A DNA stretch of 64,000 bases from Romanomermis culicivorax (Eukaryota > Nematoda > Enoplea > Mermithida > Mermithidae): the NCBI GenBank assembly GCA_963922205.1, contig CAWUHX010000025.1, positions 558,001 through 622,000 of the forward strand, written 5' to 3'. Every line of letters starts with the position of its first letter. Position 1 is the stretch's first letter. Made by a program: the position numbers and the translations under genes. The notes under the pieces are model-generated. The model was not told where the DNA came from, searched no databases, and saw only the letters and a list, made by a program, of their open reading frames with translations. Positions 47,508 through 59,741 of the stretch are shown in pieces.

Positions 47508-48641
47508 ACATCTTTTTGAAATTCGTGGGTTAAATTTGTAAGATTCATGGGTTTAAAATTCTCTTGAAAAACTTGAGTTTTATTTAATCCATAATTTAGA
47601 AAATTTGTGATTTACAAACACTACAAAAATCGATTTCAGATCGAAAAATGTGGAAAGCTTTGATCGGTCAAGTCGTAAAATTTGGATGGGATGATTTTCA
47701 GAATTTCGTTTTCACTAATGCAACACGCAATCGGCGAATAATACAGCAATCAGTAGACATTTCTAAGACAAAAATAAAAGGATCAATCAATCAACAAAAT
47801 AACAAAACCTTGAAAATTTTCAAAACTTTATTCCACATCAAAAAATATTGGATATGAAAGATTCCTCCTCATAAAAAATAAAATACTGACGAGGTGAGGG
47901 GATCATTGGAGGAAAAAAAGTTCAATATTTTTGCCTCGTAAGTCGGAAAAAATGTTTAAAAAATAATTGTTTTTGTGTAAAATCTGTAAAAATTTATGTT
48001 AACGATGCAATGTGCTGAAAAAATTGGCACTGTTTACCACTGTTCCGAATCACTATTTTCTACCGAAAATTTACATTTTTTCTCCAAAAGGAAAGGATTC
48101 TATATACCATATTATGGCCTTGGAGGTCGATGTACGGCTAGTCAACGTTTATGGTGGGGTGATTCCTATGGCACTTCCATCCGGTTACATGCACGGCATT
48201 AAACATTCAAAACACTTTTCAAACATTGGAATGGCTTTTCGAATAATAAAAATCCACTCTGCATTCAACTCTGAAGAGCTGAGGTTGAATAGCATTGAAT
48301 ACAAGTTTAGCGAAAATACGAGTACTATGACGACGTGGTGCAGAATAAGTCAAAGTAGAATCATTTAGCTGTTTGAAAAAATTCAAAAATATCCGACTTC
48401 CGCAATTTCGATACTTAATATCTGGTTTCGAAACATAATCGAATATCTGTGGTCAAAGAAATTTTGACTTCGTCTATACCACCTTAAAAACAAGTTACAA
48501 CATCTACGAAAACTATATTTTAGACCGAAACAGCCATTAAAGCACAAATTCATCACATAATTATATAAATTATTATAAAGATTTTACAGCCAAATTTTGG
48601 CTCAAATCAATTTATTCCATAATTCAGACTTTACCTAAACC
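47508..48641. other. Intergenic; repeat fragment, no gene seen
   Basis: About 47886-48195 resembles the ACATGTAA small-element family, ending CTATGGCACTTCCATCCGGT then TACATG. No protein-coding signal is seen on either strand. Confidence 0.45.
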
Positions 48642-51600
48642 TTACAGGACGACGCATTTTTGCGGATAACGTGAAATGTAAGCTATCTTCTCGTTTCCCA
48701 AAACCCAGAAAACTCCCGCACGGCCGCCGAGCGAATAATTCACCTCAGTAAGGGGAATACTTTCGACCATTTGACGCTACGAAACATTCTTTGAAAAATT
48801 ATCATCGGAAGAAAGACGATTAAATAAGTATTTACTTGTTGAATGATTCTTGATAAACCGATAGAGTTGTTAGCGTGGGCGCTTATTAATCGGATACTTT
48901 GATCATTGATAGCTGCGACTGGGCACCCTCTTAAAGGCGACACCTTAAACAAAACCGAATAAAATAAATATGAAAATCAGTGCAATCCAACCTTTTTGAA
49001 ATATTAAAAAAATTAAATGATTTATATCTTAGACAATTAAAAAATGATTTGTTTGGATTCTCAATCAACATTTTGAAGCTTTTGCTAATGTAGTTATATT
49101 TCCAGAATAGTCCATTTTCATGACAGTCTTGCTATAGAAAAATCCTTGAACTTACCCGCTCTTTCATTTCGATGAACAAAATATCTCCTGTACAATCTTT
49201 GAACGTTTCCACGGGCAAGGCTGGTTCATTTATAAATTCGTCAGAGGCCAAGGAACTAAAACAAAAAAAACGAATACACTTGTTCAGACGTGTGACATGA
49301 GAAAAGGGGGAATGAAAATCGCGATCCAGCTACTCCCCTCAAAATGCGTTCACCTAAATATCTCCCTGAAATACTGCCGTGTTACTGTCAACCAGTGTTT
49401 TTTTTTTGTACTCTACAAAGATTTTTTCCCTTGTACAAAGAAAAATTTTGACAATCTTTGTACATGTACAAAGATTTTTTTCTCGAGGAGGAACGATGTG
49501 CGTCAGTCTCGAGCTATTGCCAATGTCGTCGTCATAGCTGCATACAAAATTGAATCCTGATATTCGAAATTCCAAAATTCAAAAAATTGAGTTTTGAAAG
49601 TTGAAAACCGACGTGAATCAAATGAGGTTTAAGAAAGCTAGCTCCTGACAGCTTATTTATCGATTTTAGAGCGAGCGACCAAAAATCTATCTGTGCCACT
49701 AAAATTTTTCCCCAAGTTGCACATGGCAACCTGGCCTGTACAAAAAAACCTGAATGCATCCAAGCATACCTAGAAATAAATTGAGATCAGAAACTAAAAG
49801 ACATCAAATAATGAAAGAGATGAATCTTGTTGAAGCTGGAGAGTTACACCAATTTTATCAGTATGTGAATAGTAAACTTTCTGCATCTAGGTATTCCTGA
49901 TCTTAAATATAGAGACATAATTGCCATCAGTCCTATTGATAAATAAATAACTGATTTGCTAAATGATTATTTTTCCTCTATTTCTACCAAACCTGAAAAT
50001 ATTCCTGATCCTAACCTTACTTCTGATGAAAAATTTGAACATAAATTCTCTTGTAGTTTTGATCACTGTTTTTTTCCACATTTGCCCTATAATGTGGAAA
50101 AAAGTTTTGAGGTCTTTCCACAAATGTGGAAGAAAAATTTGGGGTTTTCATATTGAAAAGATGCATTTTGGTGCATTTTAGGAGGTCCAAATCTCAAAAT
50201 TTTCCGGCGCTTGGCGCCGGTTATAACTTTAATAATCATCATTATTCATTAAGTAGCTGAGGCGCGGCTTTTATCATGTCCACCTTTAATTATCACTTAA
50301 TCTATAATAGTTTTCATCATCTTAAACTTAGTATCTCATGTTTTAATTGGTCATCTTCAACATTTTATCATAATATTTAATGAAGATTCACATTTTTTCC
50401 TTTTGAGAAAGATCAATACGTCAAGTCTCTATGCTTTATGATGCGATTATTTCTTTGCTAACGTAAAATCAATTCAAAAGCTTCATGGAAATATCTTTCG
50501 GAAATTTATACTCTTCTTACTCATATAATTTTCGACCAAGTTCATGAGAGTTTACAAATAAATTACAGATTTTAAAATTTTTCAAGTAAAATTCTAGAAA
50601 TTACGGAACACAAAATTGGAATTTAATTCTTGAAATAAATGTTCGGAAAATTGATTTTCCAGCATCCCAGAATGTCAACATACCCAAAAAAATTTCCGGC
50701 GCTTTGCGCCGGAAACATTACCATCTTTTTTGGGCTTTCACTTGTCATTATAGGAGACTCGACCATCGATTTCTCATGTAATTCAAAGTCAATTATGCTC
50801 TTGGATAGTTTGCTAGAAAATTTGTTCCACAGTGCTTGTATATTAGGCTTTAAAGGTGAACATTTCAATTTTTTCTTCAATTTTAATGAATTAACTTCTC
50901 TAAAAACACCGGAAGGCTTGAAAAAGCTCAAAAACAGTGCGATAAAACGTCTGGTAGCATTTTTAAGCCAAAAAACGAGGATTTTAAGACGAAAAAAATT
51001 TTTTTCCACATGTGGAAAAAAAATTTGACCCCTTTCCACATTTGTGGAAAAAAGTTCGTGGAAAAAAACAGTGGTTTTGATTTCCCCCCTGTCCTTTCAG
51101 TGCTCAAAAATTTCAAACCAACGTTATCACTGGGTTCAGGATTACTAAAAAGCATTTACAAAACGAAAATTTTTTTGTACAAAGAAAAATTAAAATGTAC
51201 AAAGACTTTTGACTCCAATCTTTATACAAGTACAAAGGGGTGTTGTACAAAAAAAACACTGCTGTCAACTATAACAAAACTATTTTTATATCATCGATAT
51301 TCAAAATTTTAATTCTATCATTGACCTCTCCCCGAGATTTTGGAGCCGTAACATGTATACTCATTTATTACTATTTGATCTTCATTTTTGTACAAGTCCG
51401 TACACTTCCCGTTCCACCGCAAAGTCCGCAAGTCTTTTTGCCACTGCCTTTACAGTAATGACATCTAAAACAAGTAAAGCAAAAATAAATGAAAAAATAG
51501 CAGCGCGTGAAATCGCATTTTCAAACAGAAATTAGGAATCATCTAAGAATCGTAGGCTTTTAATTAAAACTGCGAAAAAATAGTTTAAACACTAAACTCG

Positions 51601-54600
51601 AAAGAAATTTCAAGCATGTTCCATACTTCGACGGGCAAAATGCCTGAAATTATTCCACATTACATAAAATATGGTGACAACTAAAAGTTGACATTATACA
51701 ACTTGTCTAAAAACTGTAGTGCAAATTCATCTCAAGCTTCTTAAAATCATTTTGTCAGATCGATCGAAGGAACTCATTACAAGTGCGCAAAAGTATTGTT
51801 TGGTTATTGGTATAAACCAGACAAATTATAATTACGGAAAATGTAAACCTGCACAACCGAATTATCCTGAATGCCGGTAACATTGAACTGCTCACAAGAC
51901 GAAAAATCCAAAAATCAATAATAATTAGACAAAAAAAAAAGTGAGACAGTAAGAATTTCGGTTCTAAATTTAAGTTACTTGATAGTGATAATTTTCAGGA
52001 TTATCCTACTTCTAAAGATTTTTTTCGATAAGATCAGGTTGCAAATAGTAATCGACCGATACATTGGCCAATTATTAGATATTTCGGCCATCAGCATATG
52101 GGCTGGTGGCAAGGCCGATGGTTTATACATGTCATTTGGAGAAAACGAGTCTGTGCTTGGTTGCACAAAAATGAAGTGGTCTCACCCTAAATCGATTTCT
52201 CGAACAAGTTTTTTATATTTGCTATCCATGGCTGTCTTTTGATTAAACTATACAGCGTGTTCAGTGCTGCTCCAAAGTAAGCCGATCTTGGATACCAACA
52301 TTTGCCCAAAATGTTTGAAAGTATAAACGGCAGAAAAATAATTTATTAGTAACGGAATGTGACGAAAGTATTCGCGCTGTTCATTGTTCATTGAAATATT
52401 TTTGTTTTATTGTGAAAAGAACAAGGTCAAAGGTCTTCCTTCAACAAAAATATGATGGTATTTTACATCTATTGGCGCCATAGATGGAAGCTGATCAACC
52501 ACAACCACGCATACTTGAAAATAGACTTAATGGACAATTGGACACCCTCTTCATCAACCCAAAAATTCTCTGATAGATTTAGCTGTATAAATATGGTCAA
52601 TTTATGACCTTTCCGCGGTACGTGACCTTTGTCCGTTACTATTTAACAGAAAACCAAAACAATAACAGGAAATGACCAGCATACGTGCGGCTTTGTCACA
52701 GTTAGCTCAGTTTATCTGTATGCAGCTTACACTGGTGATCGGAACAAGATTTTACAAAGTGCGGCTGAACTTTTGAGCAACACTGTATGAGACATATAAT
52801 GTAAGTTGGGAGGCAGTCTAACTACATTGTCAGTTTGTTCTTTAGGAAACTTAAAATGCCTATGACCACATACCAGAGCAAGCAATGCCGAACTTGAACT
52901 ACCGGGTAGCTATTTTGGTGTTCGGTAGTTCCTCGGTACCAGACGACCCCAGCATATCGACTGGGGTTCGAGCGCCAGATTATTTTTTATGTGAACAGTT
53001 TCAAAATAATAAAAAAAACTTAAGCCTGGCCGAGAGCAAATGATTCAATTGGAATTTATCCAGATACGATGACCCATGATTGGTTTTCTGATCCTTAATT
53101 GATTACAAGTTTTGTTCATACATGTAGGGCGGTCAATCGACTTTTTTGGGGCGAAAGGTAATCGGTTGCTCAAAATTTCAGGGGGCTCACTGAAGAAAAA
53201 AATTTCAATTTTTTTCACCAAAAAAGTCTGAAAAATGGTTCGAAAAATAGGAATTTTTGCGTAAAAAATGGTTGCGCCTAGAAACTTGACATTTTTGACA
53301 ATTTTTTGTTCGAAAATGATCATTTTTCAATCAAAAAATTGACATTTTTCAGTATTTTCTCGACCGGAAGTGTGGGGATCCTTATGACTACCATATGATT
53401 GGCAAATCCCGAGGGGAGATCCCCTAACGGCTTCGATGATTCCTTGGGGAGGGGTTTCCTATGGCCCTTCCCCAATTAAATGGATGTTTTTGTCATCTCA
53501 AATGTTTCTTCGTTGGAAAGCGTCAACTTACATCAAGAAAGCATGTCAGTCTGTTGGACGATTGAAAATGTTGTTTTCTATTCTGAAAATATTTGTTGAA
53601 AAATTTTTTTGTATTTTGAAAATTTTTTTCTTTTTTCTAATATTTTGTGCACATATTAAGGATGGCGTATCGGTCGACCCTGGCCGAGGCATCGACATCG
53701 GCCCATAGGAAAATGTGCCTATCGGTCGATCACCAACTGCAAATTCTGGCTCATGTCCATACATGTAACGGAGCCCCGAGGTCTGGGGGGGCGACTTTTT
53801 TGGGCCGGGGGTCTGTAATTCCCAAAATTTTGGGGGGAGGTGTCTCAAGGTAGAAAAATCGATTTTTTTCACGAAAAAATCCTAAAATAGTTCAAAAAAC
53901 AGTAATTTTTTTCTAAAAAGATCGAAAAAATGTATTCATGGCGCGAAGCGCCCAGAGAATTCACATTTTTGACCATTTTTTGTTCAAAAATTGACATTTT
54001 TCATCAAAAAATTAACATTTTTTAGTATTTTTTCGACCAAAAGTATGGGGGTTCCTACGGCTACCATATGGCTAGCCATAGGATTGGAAAATCCTGGGGG
54101 GAGGGCGGTCGCTCAATGTCTAGCCATATGGTCGACGGTTTCCGGGGGGGGGGGTTCCCATAGCACTTCCCCCCAATTACATGTATGCTAATGTCATCAT
54201 ATATTTTTGAATTCATGCCCATAAAATATGAGAACGCTTGAACACCTTGAGGGTTTGGGAAAATATCTGCCGTAGTTAAATTTCCTATAAGTCATCTAAA
54301 CGCTCATGACCAAAACATTATATCAGACGGCGAAACCTATTCAGTCAATCAACCAATGCATGTCCCGTTTTATCAGATCTTTCCATTATCCTGTGGCATT
54401 TGACCCTGAGCATGGGTGGATCTATTTATATCCTTCGAATTCATCAAAAATTGCAAAGTGACCAAAGTACGCTGTACACAAAGACTGAGATTTCACGTAG
54501 ATTTTGACTACTACATCATGAGATTGTCTGAGAAAATCGGGTGGGATATAGCTTTAGAAGTGAAAGTCTCAGTGTTAAGGCAATGAACATTTTGTTTTTT

Positions 54601-57600
54601 ACTGTCGGATTCCTGTCCCGTGGCACATGATGCACAGATCGACGGCTGTAACGCCGGGCGGCGGAAGACCGGAAATTGATGCAAAATGTGCTGGAGTTCC
54701 TTTGGCGTAATTGGAACCCAAAAGCGACGATTTGTTGCAGTACATCGACGAAGACGAATGATCGTGCGCATAACCACCGACGAGCGGGTGCGTGACAATT
54801 GCTGGATGCGGCACCCCATTTTTCATGCCTGTGCCGTTGCAAACCCCGCAGCGAGAGGTGCCGGAGCCACGGCAATGGAAACAATGATTGGAACCGTGGC
54901 CCGAGCAAGTCGTGCATTCCTTCGAAGAAATGACGTACAAGAACGGTGGTTAAAGATCACAAGACAAAACACTTAGGTAGAAACTGTTTTCGTCTCCATA
55001 ATCTGTGATGTTTCGCGTTAAAAAATCTGAAAAATAATTGCTTGGCAACTGTGGTGCAAGAATATATTCTAAAAGTAGAGCTTCTAGTACAGATGTAGTC
55101 GAATAGATGACTGTACGATACTTCATAACTGTCGATTGATAAATATGTAACAACTGTACTAGTAACAGTAAATCGGGACTCTTCAATTGACATTTTTTAA
55201 TTCTCCAATTCTCGTAAAGTCCTCATTTGTGAAATACCGATTAAGCAACTCCTGGGGGGACGAGAAAGCCGGAGATTGTTCATGTCTATGCGGAAAATGA
55301 AATGAGATCAACCGAGTAAAATTAGTCAGCATGTAAAATCATGTTCTATGAAGAAATGATGGGATTTATAAATGTTTATGACTGGCCGAGTTGGAAAGCA
55401 GGAACTTCGACATTTCAAACGTTAAGTTGTTCAGCAGTCGAAGCTTAACATGAGCGATTTTGATAATAATAATCAAAACAGAATCACAATGACTCGCCTC
55501 TTTTGAATCAGAATAGTGACAGAGAGCGTTCAAATCAACCATTTAGCAAAGTGACTTCAACCTAATCTGTAACTTAAAAGTTAGGTGAACGGTACCAAAT
55601 TTTCCGGTCTTATTGGTTACACACGCGTTTTTTGCCTATAGTAAAGTATTGTAATTATTTATGATGGTAAAACTAAAAATTAAAGATTATTTGAAAAGCA
55701 GATAGGTTTCACACATTTTTACTTTTTGAAATTAGATTGGAACTTGAATTAAATTTGTCATCAATTGTCATTCTTAATTTATATCAATGGAATGGTGCGT
55801 TAGTGCTATTTATTAAATGCTACTTTATTACTTAGGCGAAAAAAATTAATCACAAACTTCATGATATTGTTAATTTAATTCAGCGTGAAACTCACTGATG
55901 TGACGAACGAATCTTTCCAAACCAGTCTTCCATCAGAATTATAACTATTCTAATGGGCACTTCAAAAGTTATATTTTTTCTAGTCTTGCCAAAGATTCTC
56001 ATACAAAAATATTTTGGAATCATGCCAAGAAGTCTAACGAAAAAAATTGTGCAGTGGACAGGACAGGTTATTGAACTGCTTGAAGTTTGAGTCAAACTTC
56101 TGAAAGTCTGTTTTTCTTTCGTAGTTTGCATTTGTATGCTCGTATTATCGTCATTAGCCTACAAAATTCTACCCTATAGTTCAATTAGACATATTATTTT
56201 TATATGATAAAAACATATATAGCAACAGAGGCCAAGGCCGGAGTATCAGAATCAATTAATCTATCAAGAAGTCACCAATTCTCAATTTCAATTTAATTAT
56301 TCTTACATTAGAAGAAATATTTTCAAACTGTAACGCCAATTCTTATAAAGAGAAAATAATCAGTGTCGAGATTTGTGCAACCGTTAATCGGATGCCCGAG
56401 TAGATTGTTTCTGCCATTTTTTGGTCGCTCAACGCTCTCAATGTTCAACTTTTATTCCTCGGCCTCCGACCATTTTTGAAAAACGCCCCAGGCAGAGCCG
56501 ATGTCAGCACTTTTAAACGCCCTAATTTAGACATGCATTTACTATACTGAAGGCTGAAGAAGACAGAATTTTTTGATTTCAGCTGAAACAGAAACAGCGA
56601 CATGAACTATCTGATTTCAGCTTTGAGTGAATAATCGAAGCGTCAGAATGTCTTCTTAACCCTATTTTTTATCCAATTCAAAAATATAGTTCGTCATTCG
56701 ATAATATTTCTATATATTTCTGTTATTCCACAATCAAACAACTTCTGGTGAAATCAGTTGTTCCATGCATCTTAAAATTAAGCAACACACTTTTTCGACT
56801 TGCTTTAATAATGCCAGTCAATACTTGGCACTCGATTTAAGGCTTACGGAAGTTCGCGATGTACCAGGCAACTCAATTTGAATTTCATCTTCGACGAATA
56901 ATTTTCTAGGTTCGCAAATATAGTCCCAAGGATCGGATGAATTTCCGTGGTCGCTGAAACTTCCAAATTCGTCTGTAAAAATAAAACGATATAACTGCGA
57001 CGACCAAAAAAAACCTGGCCCCTAACAGGATCGAACTGTTGACCTTGGCGTTATTAGCACCACGCTCTAACCAACTGAGCTAAGAGGCCTGCGCAACTGA
57101 GAATATCTTACCTTATAACTCCCGTGATTCTTTGCTATGCTGCTCAATACGAGCAGTGTGTAGCGATCAAAAGTTACAAAACGCACACTTCCTTTCTACT
57201 GTAGTATAAGGACCTGTCATAAGGATATCCTGACCCTATTATTCGAATACAAGTAATCTGCATAGCACACAATCGAACGAATTTCGGTACTTATGTAAGG
57301 CGTTGCTAGCTGGCTTTTTTTCTTTTGAATAAAATTTAACAGTAAAGGTTTTGAATTCACGATTTTCAGGATATGTACTATTATAAGGTATTGATTTTCA
57401 AATCAGCCTCGGAAAACAAGATGGTTGGTTTGGCAGACAATAAACCTGCAGCGAAGGCCGAACTTATAAGTGCTACAGTCAACTTGAGAAGAAAATGTGT
57501 TGTTTATATTTAGTGGTGCATCCGGCTGTTCATCACAGGGCATGTCCCGCACTCACCACCACCACTACAACAATTCCCGAACCAGCCACGTGGCTTGCGC

Positions 57601-59741
57601 AGTTGCTAGAGGGTCTGCCCTGTATGCAGAAGGTCACGGGTTCGAGCCCCTCACCGAGCGTTATTTTTCTGACGCGCCAGCCATGTGAATTTAGGCATAC
57701 GACATATATTGTGTTTGCATATCTTTCTGCGCACCATAGCTTTATTTGTAAAAAATTGACAAGCCTTTTTCTGGCCCAACTCAAGCCTACTACTATGTTT
57801 TGCATTATAATGTTTAGGACGCGATCTCTGAGAGGATTCAACTTAGTTGTGATAAGTAAAAATTAACCCTACCTGATAATCATATATTTAGTGTAACTTG
57901 AGCGCTAGGAACGAAAATGATATTCATTTCGTCAGAAAATCAAAACTCGCATAGCTGGAGTAAGACAGAAGTCGAAAATTGTCAATTTTTGACATACACT
58001 TCTATCAACTTTTGCCGGTTTAGGTACGTCAGACTTCGTGTTCTGAAAATTTACCTGAAATTAGGCCAATCGATGGGCCACACTTTACTGTAGGATTTAT
58101 TAGTGTAAAGAACGTATTAAGAATACAGTGGTGCTCAAAACATCAAATTTTGAGAGCAAAAATTGTGATTTTTTTCACAAAAATCACTTTATCTACCATT
58201 AAAGCTCAGATGCTCCAAAAAATTCCTTAACACTAGATAGTTTTCGATGTCTCCTACTTGCTGGCAAAAAATTACGGAATTTCATGTACTGCTAGAGGGT
58301 TGCAGGATTTGTAGTATGAATGCTATCTTATAATTGCGTTTTCTGATAATTGCGACCTCAATTGTGGGAGAATCACAGCTTGATGAATTTCAAAAATGAG
58401 ACATTAGATCAAGTTATGTATGCTGAATGTCGAGGTAATTTTCATATTGAATAAGAAACAAAATTCGCATAGCTACAGTACCCAAAAGTTGGGAATTTTC
58501 GCATTTTTTAGTTTTCTCATGTTTTCTAAACGAGACCGCGATTTGTTGGGTTTACTTTTTTTGGAAAAAATTTTTGACATTAACTTAACACTCGAGGTAC
58601 CCCTGAATTTTTGTCAGCTTACCAAAAATAAAATGCTTTTAAACCCAGTTTTTAGAATTACGACGGATGACTAAAAAGATCGACAAATTAAGCGATGCTT
58701 GCAAATGCGTGAACTTTCGGCTGATGGTTTATGGAAAACATCAGCGAATATGTTTTATCTATATCTAAATTCCTAATTATAATTGAACCCAAAGACGGAA
58801 AATATAAAAAATCGAAAGATGCACTTAATTTAAACCCATTCTAAGATGCCTGATTTTAGCAGCAAGTTTTTTCCTTGAGAGACCCCTCCCCCCCCCAAAA
58901 TTTTGGGAATTACTGACCCCCGGCCCTAAAAAAGTCGCCCAACCCACCCCCCAGACCTCGAGGCTCCGTTGCATGTATGATCAAAACGACAGAAAAATAT
59001 TGAGTAACATCAGTGTTTTTTGGGCGTGACTCAAATTTTTCAGTTGCGAGGCTGGGGTAACAACATGTGAACACTGCTTCTGACCATTTTCTCCTCTTGG
59101 CACTGTTCTATTAGCAGAAAGTGGAGAGCATTCTCTAGGAGCAGTGGTATAGGCTTTGCTCTATACATATGATGCTCGAGCACGACTGCTCAAGCAGTTC
59201 TCCTCGAGCAGACTTCCTTGAGCGAAGTATAAACACACCTTAAGGAACGCGCACAAGTTCTAGCGCAATAATAAAACTTGTTCAATTTGATTTTGAATTT
59301 GAGTATATTGTACATCGTTCGATTGGAAATTTTGTGATCTTCCTTGCGATGAAAAGTTTAAGTAAAATTCGCTTGCATCTGACTTTCAGTGAATAAGTGT
59401 ACATGTAGACAACTTTCATTTTTTCCTCATTCTAATAATAAAATTTTCGCTATACAAAATGCACTACATAATATCTTACAGGCAGCTGATGAAGACTCGC
59501 AAGCCTCGTAGGTTTTCCTCGTTTCCAAGAACGATTGCAGAGAATACTTTAAAGACGAAAATCCTGCTATACAGAAATAAAAAGACAAACAAGATCATAG
59601 AACAGTATTACTCTGATCGCGGATGTCGTTAAAATTCGCGTGATGCGCATCCTCTTTACGGCATCCACTCGCCATGATTTATGCTTTTTCACTTCGGACA
59701 TCAAGGCATACTTCACTTCTTCTTCGGATAAATTAATCGAC
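48642..59741 (-). CDS. SSUH2: SSUH2-like gene, eight recognised exons, 5' end not found
   Basis: Exons in transcript order: 59741-59612, 59546-59480, 56972-56848, 54919-54603, 51464-51372, 49255-49156, 48943-48836 and 48776-48642 (stop TAA 48644-48642). Every junction keeps phase, giving about 357 residues. The order follows the SSUH2 family: SEEEVKYALMSEVKKH, then a YSLQSFLETR motif, then PWDYICEPRKLFVEDE, then a DnaJ-type zinc region of six CxxCxGxG repeats (ECTTCSGHG, HCFHCRGSG, RCGVCNGTG, LCIMCHGTG, QCHYCKGSG, TCGLCGGTG). A C-terminal domain ends IPLTEVNYSLGGRAGVFWVL. About 45 residues are inserted between the third and fourth repeats. The family's molecular role is poorly defined. The first recognised exon begins mid-codon, so at least one upstream exon is missing. 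Introns contain a tRNA gene and transposons. Confidence 0.85.
49393..51261 (+). mobile_element. hAT-type element (GTAC family), copy 1, in an SSUH2 intron
   Basis: Ends CAGTGTTTTTTTTTTGTAC and GTACAAAAAAAACACTG, with a perfect 8 bp target duplication CTGTCAAC (49385-49392 and 51262-51269). Subterminal sequence is packed with CTTTGTAC / GTACAAAG palindromes. No transposase is visible, so it is non-autonomous. It contains a second element at 50064-51073. A nearly identical copy in opposite orientation is at 62008-63873. It sits between SSUH2 exons 51372-51464 and 49156-49255 without touching either. Confidence 0.93.
50064..51073 (+). mobile_element. Nested hAT-type element (CCAC family) inside copy 1
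   Basis: Ends CACTGTTTTTTTCCAC and GTGGAAAAAAACAGTG, with a perfect 8 bp duplication GTTTTGAT (50056-50063 and 51074-51081). Subterminal TTTCCACATGTGGAAA-type palindromes and internal hairpins CCGGCGCTTGGCGCCGG and CCGGCGCTTTGCGCCGG are seen. No transposase frame. Confidence 0.92.
51979..52242 (+). other. Unassigned plus-strand open frame in an SSUH2 intron
   Basis: An 87-codon frame that could start after an acceptor-like TTTTCAG at 51999. It encodes a hydrophobic, Ile-rich stretch then VIDRYIGQLLDISAISIW and a hydrophilic tail. It has codon variety unlike the surrounding repeats, but no partner exon was found and I do not recognise the family. It may be a stray exon, a pseudogene or chance. 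Confidence 0.2.
52249..52789. mobile_element. Probable mariner-type MITE in an SSUH2 intron
   Basis: The left end TACAGCGTGTTCAGTGCTGCTC and the right end (reverse complement TACAGTGTTGCTCAAAAGT) are imperfect inverted copies with TA flanks. No coding capacity in 0.54 kb. Confidence 0.5.
53120..53484. mobile_element. ACATGTA family, partial copy
   Basis: Begins ACATGTAGGGCGGTC and ends CTTCCCCAATTAAATGGATG. The interior has the same TTTTTCACCAAAAAAG / GTATTTTCTCGACCGGAAGT landmarks as the copy at 53761-54184. Confidence 0.5.
53761..54184. mobile_element. ACATGTAA family, copy B (reverse orientation to copy A)
   Basis: Begins ACATGTAACGGAGCCCCGAG and ends CTTCCCCCCAATTACATGT. Its two ends match the ends of 5451-5822 in reverse orientation, which defines the element. 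It lies in an SSUH2 intron; no coding capacity. Confidence 0.6.
57016..57089 (-). tRNA. tRNA-Ile (anticodon AAU)
   Basis: A full cloverleaf on the minus strand. The acceptor stem GGCCTCT pairs with AGGGGCC (one T-G wobble and six further pairs), then discriminator A. D arm AGCTCAGTTGGTTAGAGC; anticodon loop with AAT; T arm with GTTCGATC. A and B box promoters for RNA polymerase III are intact, there is no intron, and no CCA is encoded. It lies in an SSUH2 intron on the same strand as that gene. It reads isoleucine AUU/AUC codons after A34-to-inosine editing (established for this isoacceptor). Confidence 0.94.
57589..57658 (+). pseudogene. tRNA-like sequence (anticodon loop TGT), probably pseudo or SINE-derived
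   Basis: It has an A-box-like TTGCGCAGTTGCTAGAGGG, a good anticodon stem (TCTGC/GCAGA) around CCTGTAT, and a B box GGGTTCGAGCCCC. The acceptor arms do not pair and the T stem has a mismatch. It is probably a tRNA pseudogene or the head of a tRNA-derived SINE, not a working tRNA-Thr. Confidence 0.6.
58880..58980. repeat. ACATGTAA family end fragment in an SSUH2 intron
   Basis: A C-rich run followed by CAAAATTTTGGGAATTACTG, CCAGACCTCGAGGCTCCGTT and GCATGT matches one end of the small elements at 5451-5822 and 53761-54184. The other end is not visible. Confidence 0.5.

Noticed and set aside
48836-49255. Resemblance of two exons to a P-type (copper) ATPase (DEFINEPALPVE, ISAHANNSIGLSRIIQQ)
   Set aside because: The neighbouring exons and the phase-consistent order fit the C-terminal part of SSUH2 much better; no DKTGT-type or ATP-binding motifs exist nearby.
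50639-51039. Paired open frames repeated at 62375-62645 as a conserved small protein
   Set aside because: They are conserved only because the two hAT copies are nearly identical; both strands are equally open and no family is recognisable.
57589-57658. Functional tRNA-Thr(UGU)
   Set aside because: The acceptor arms do not pair and the T stem has a mismatch.
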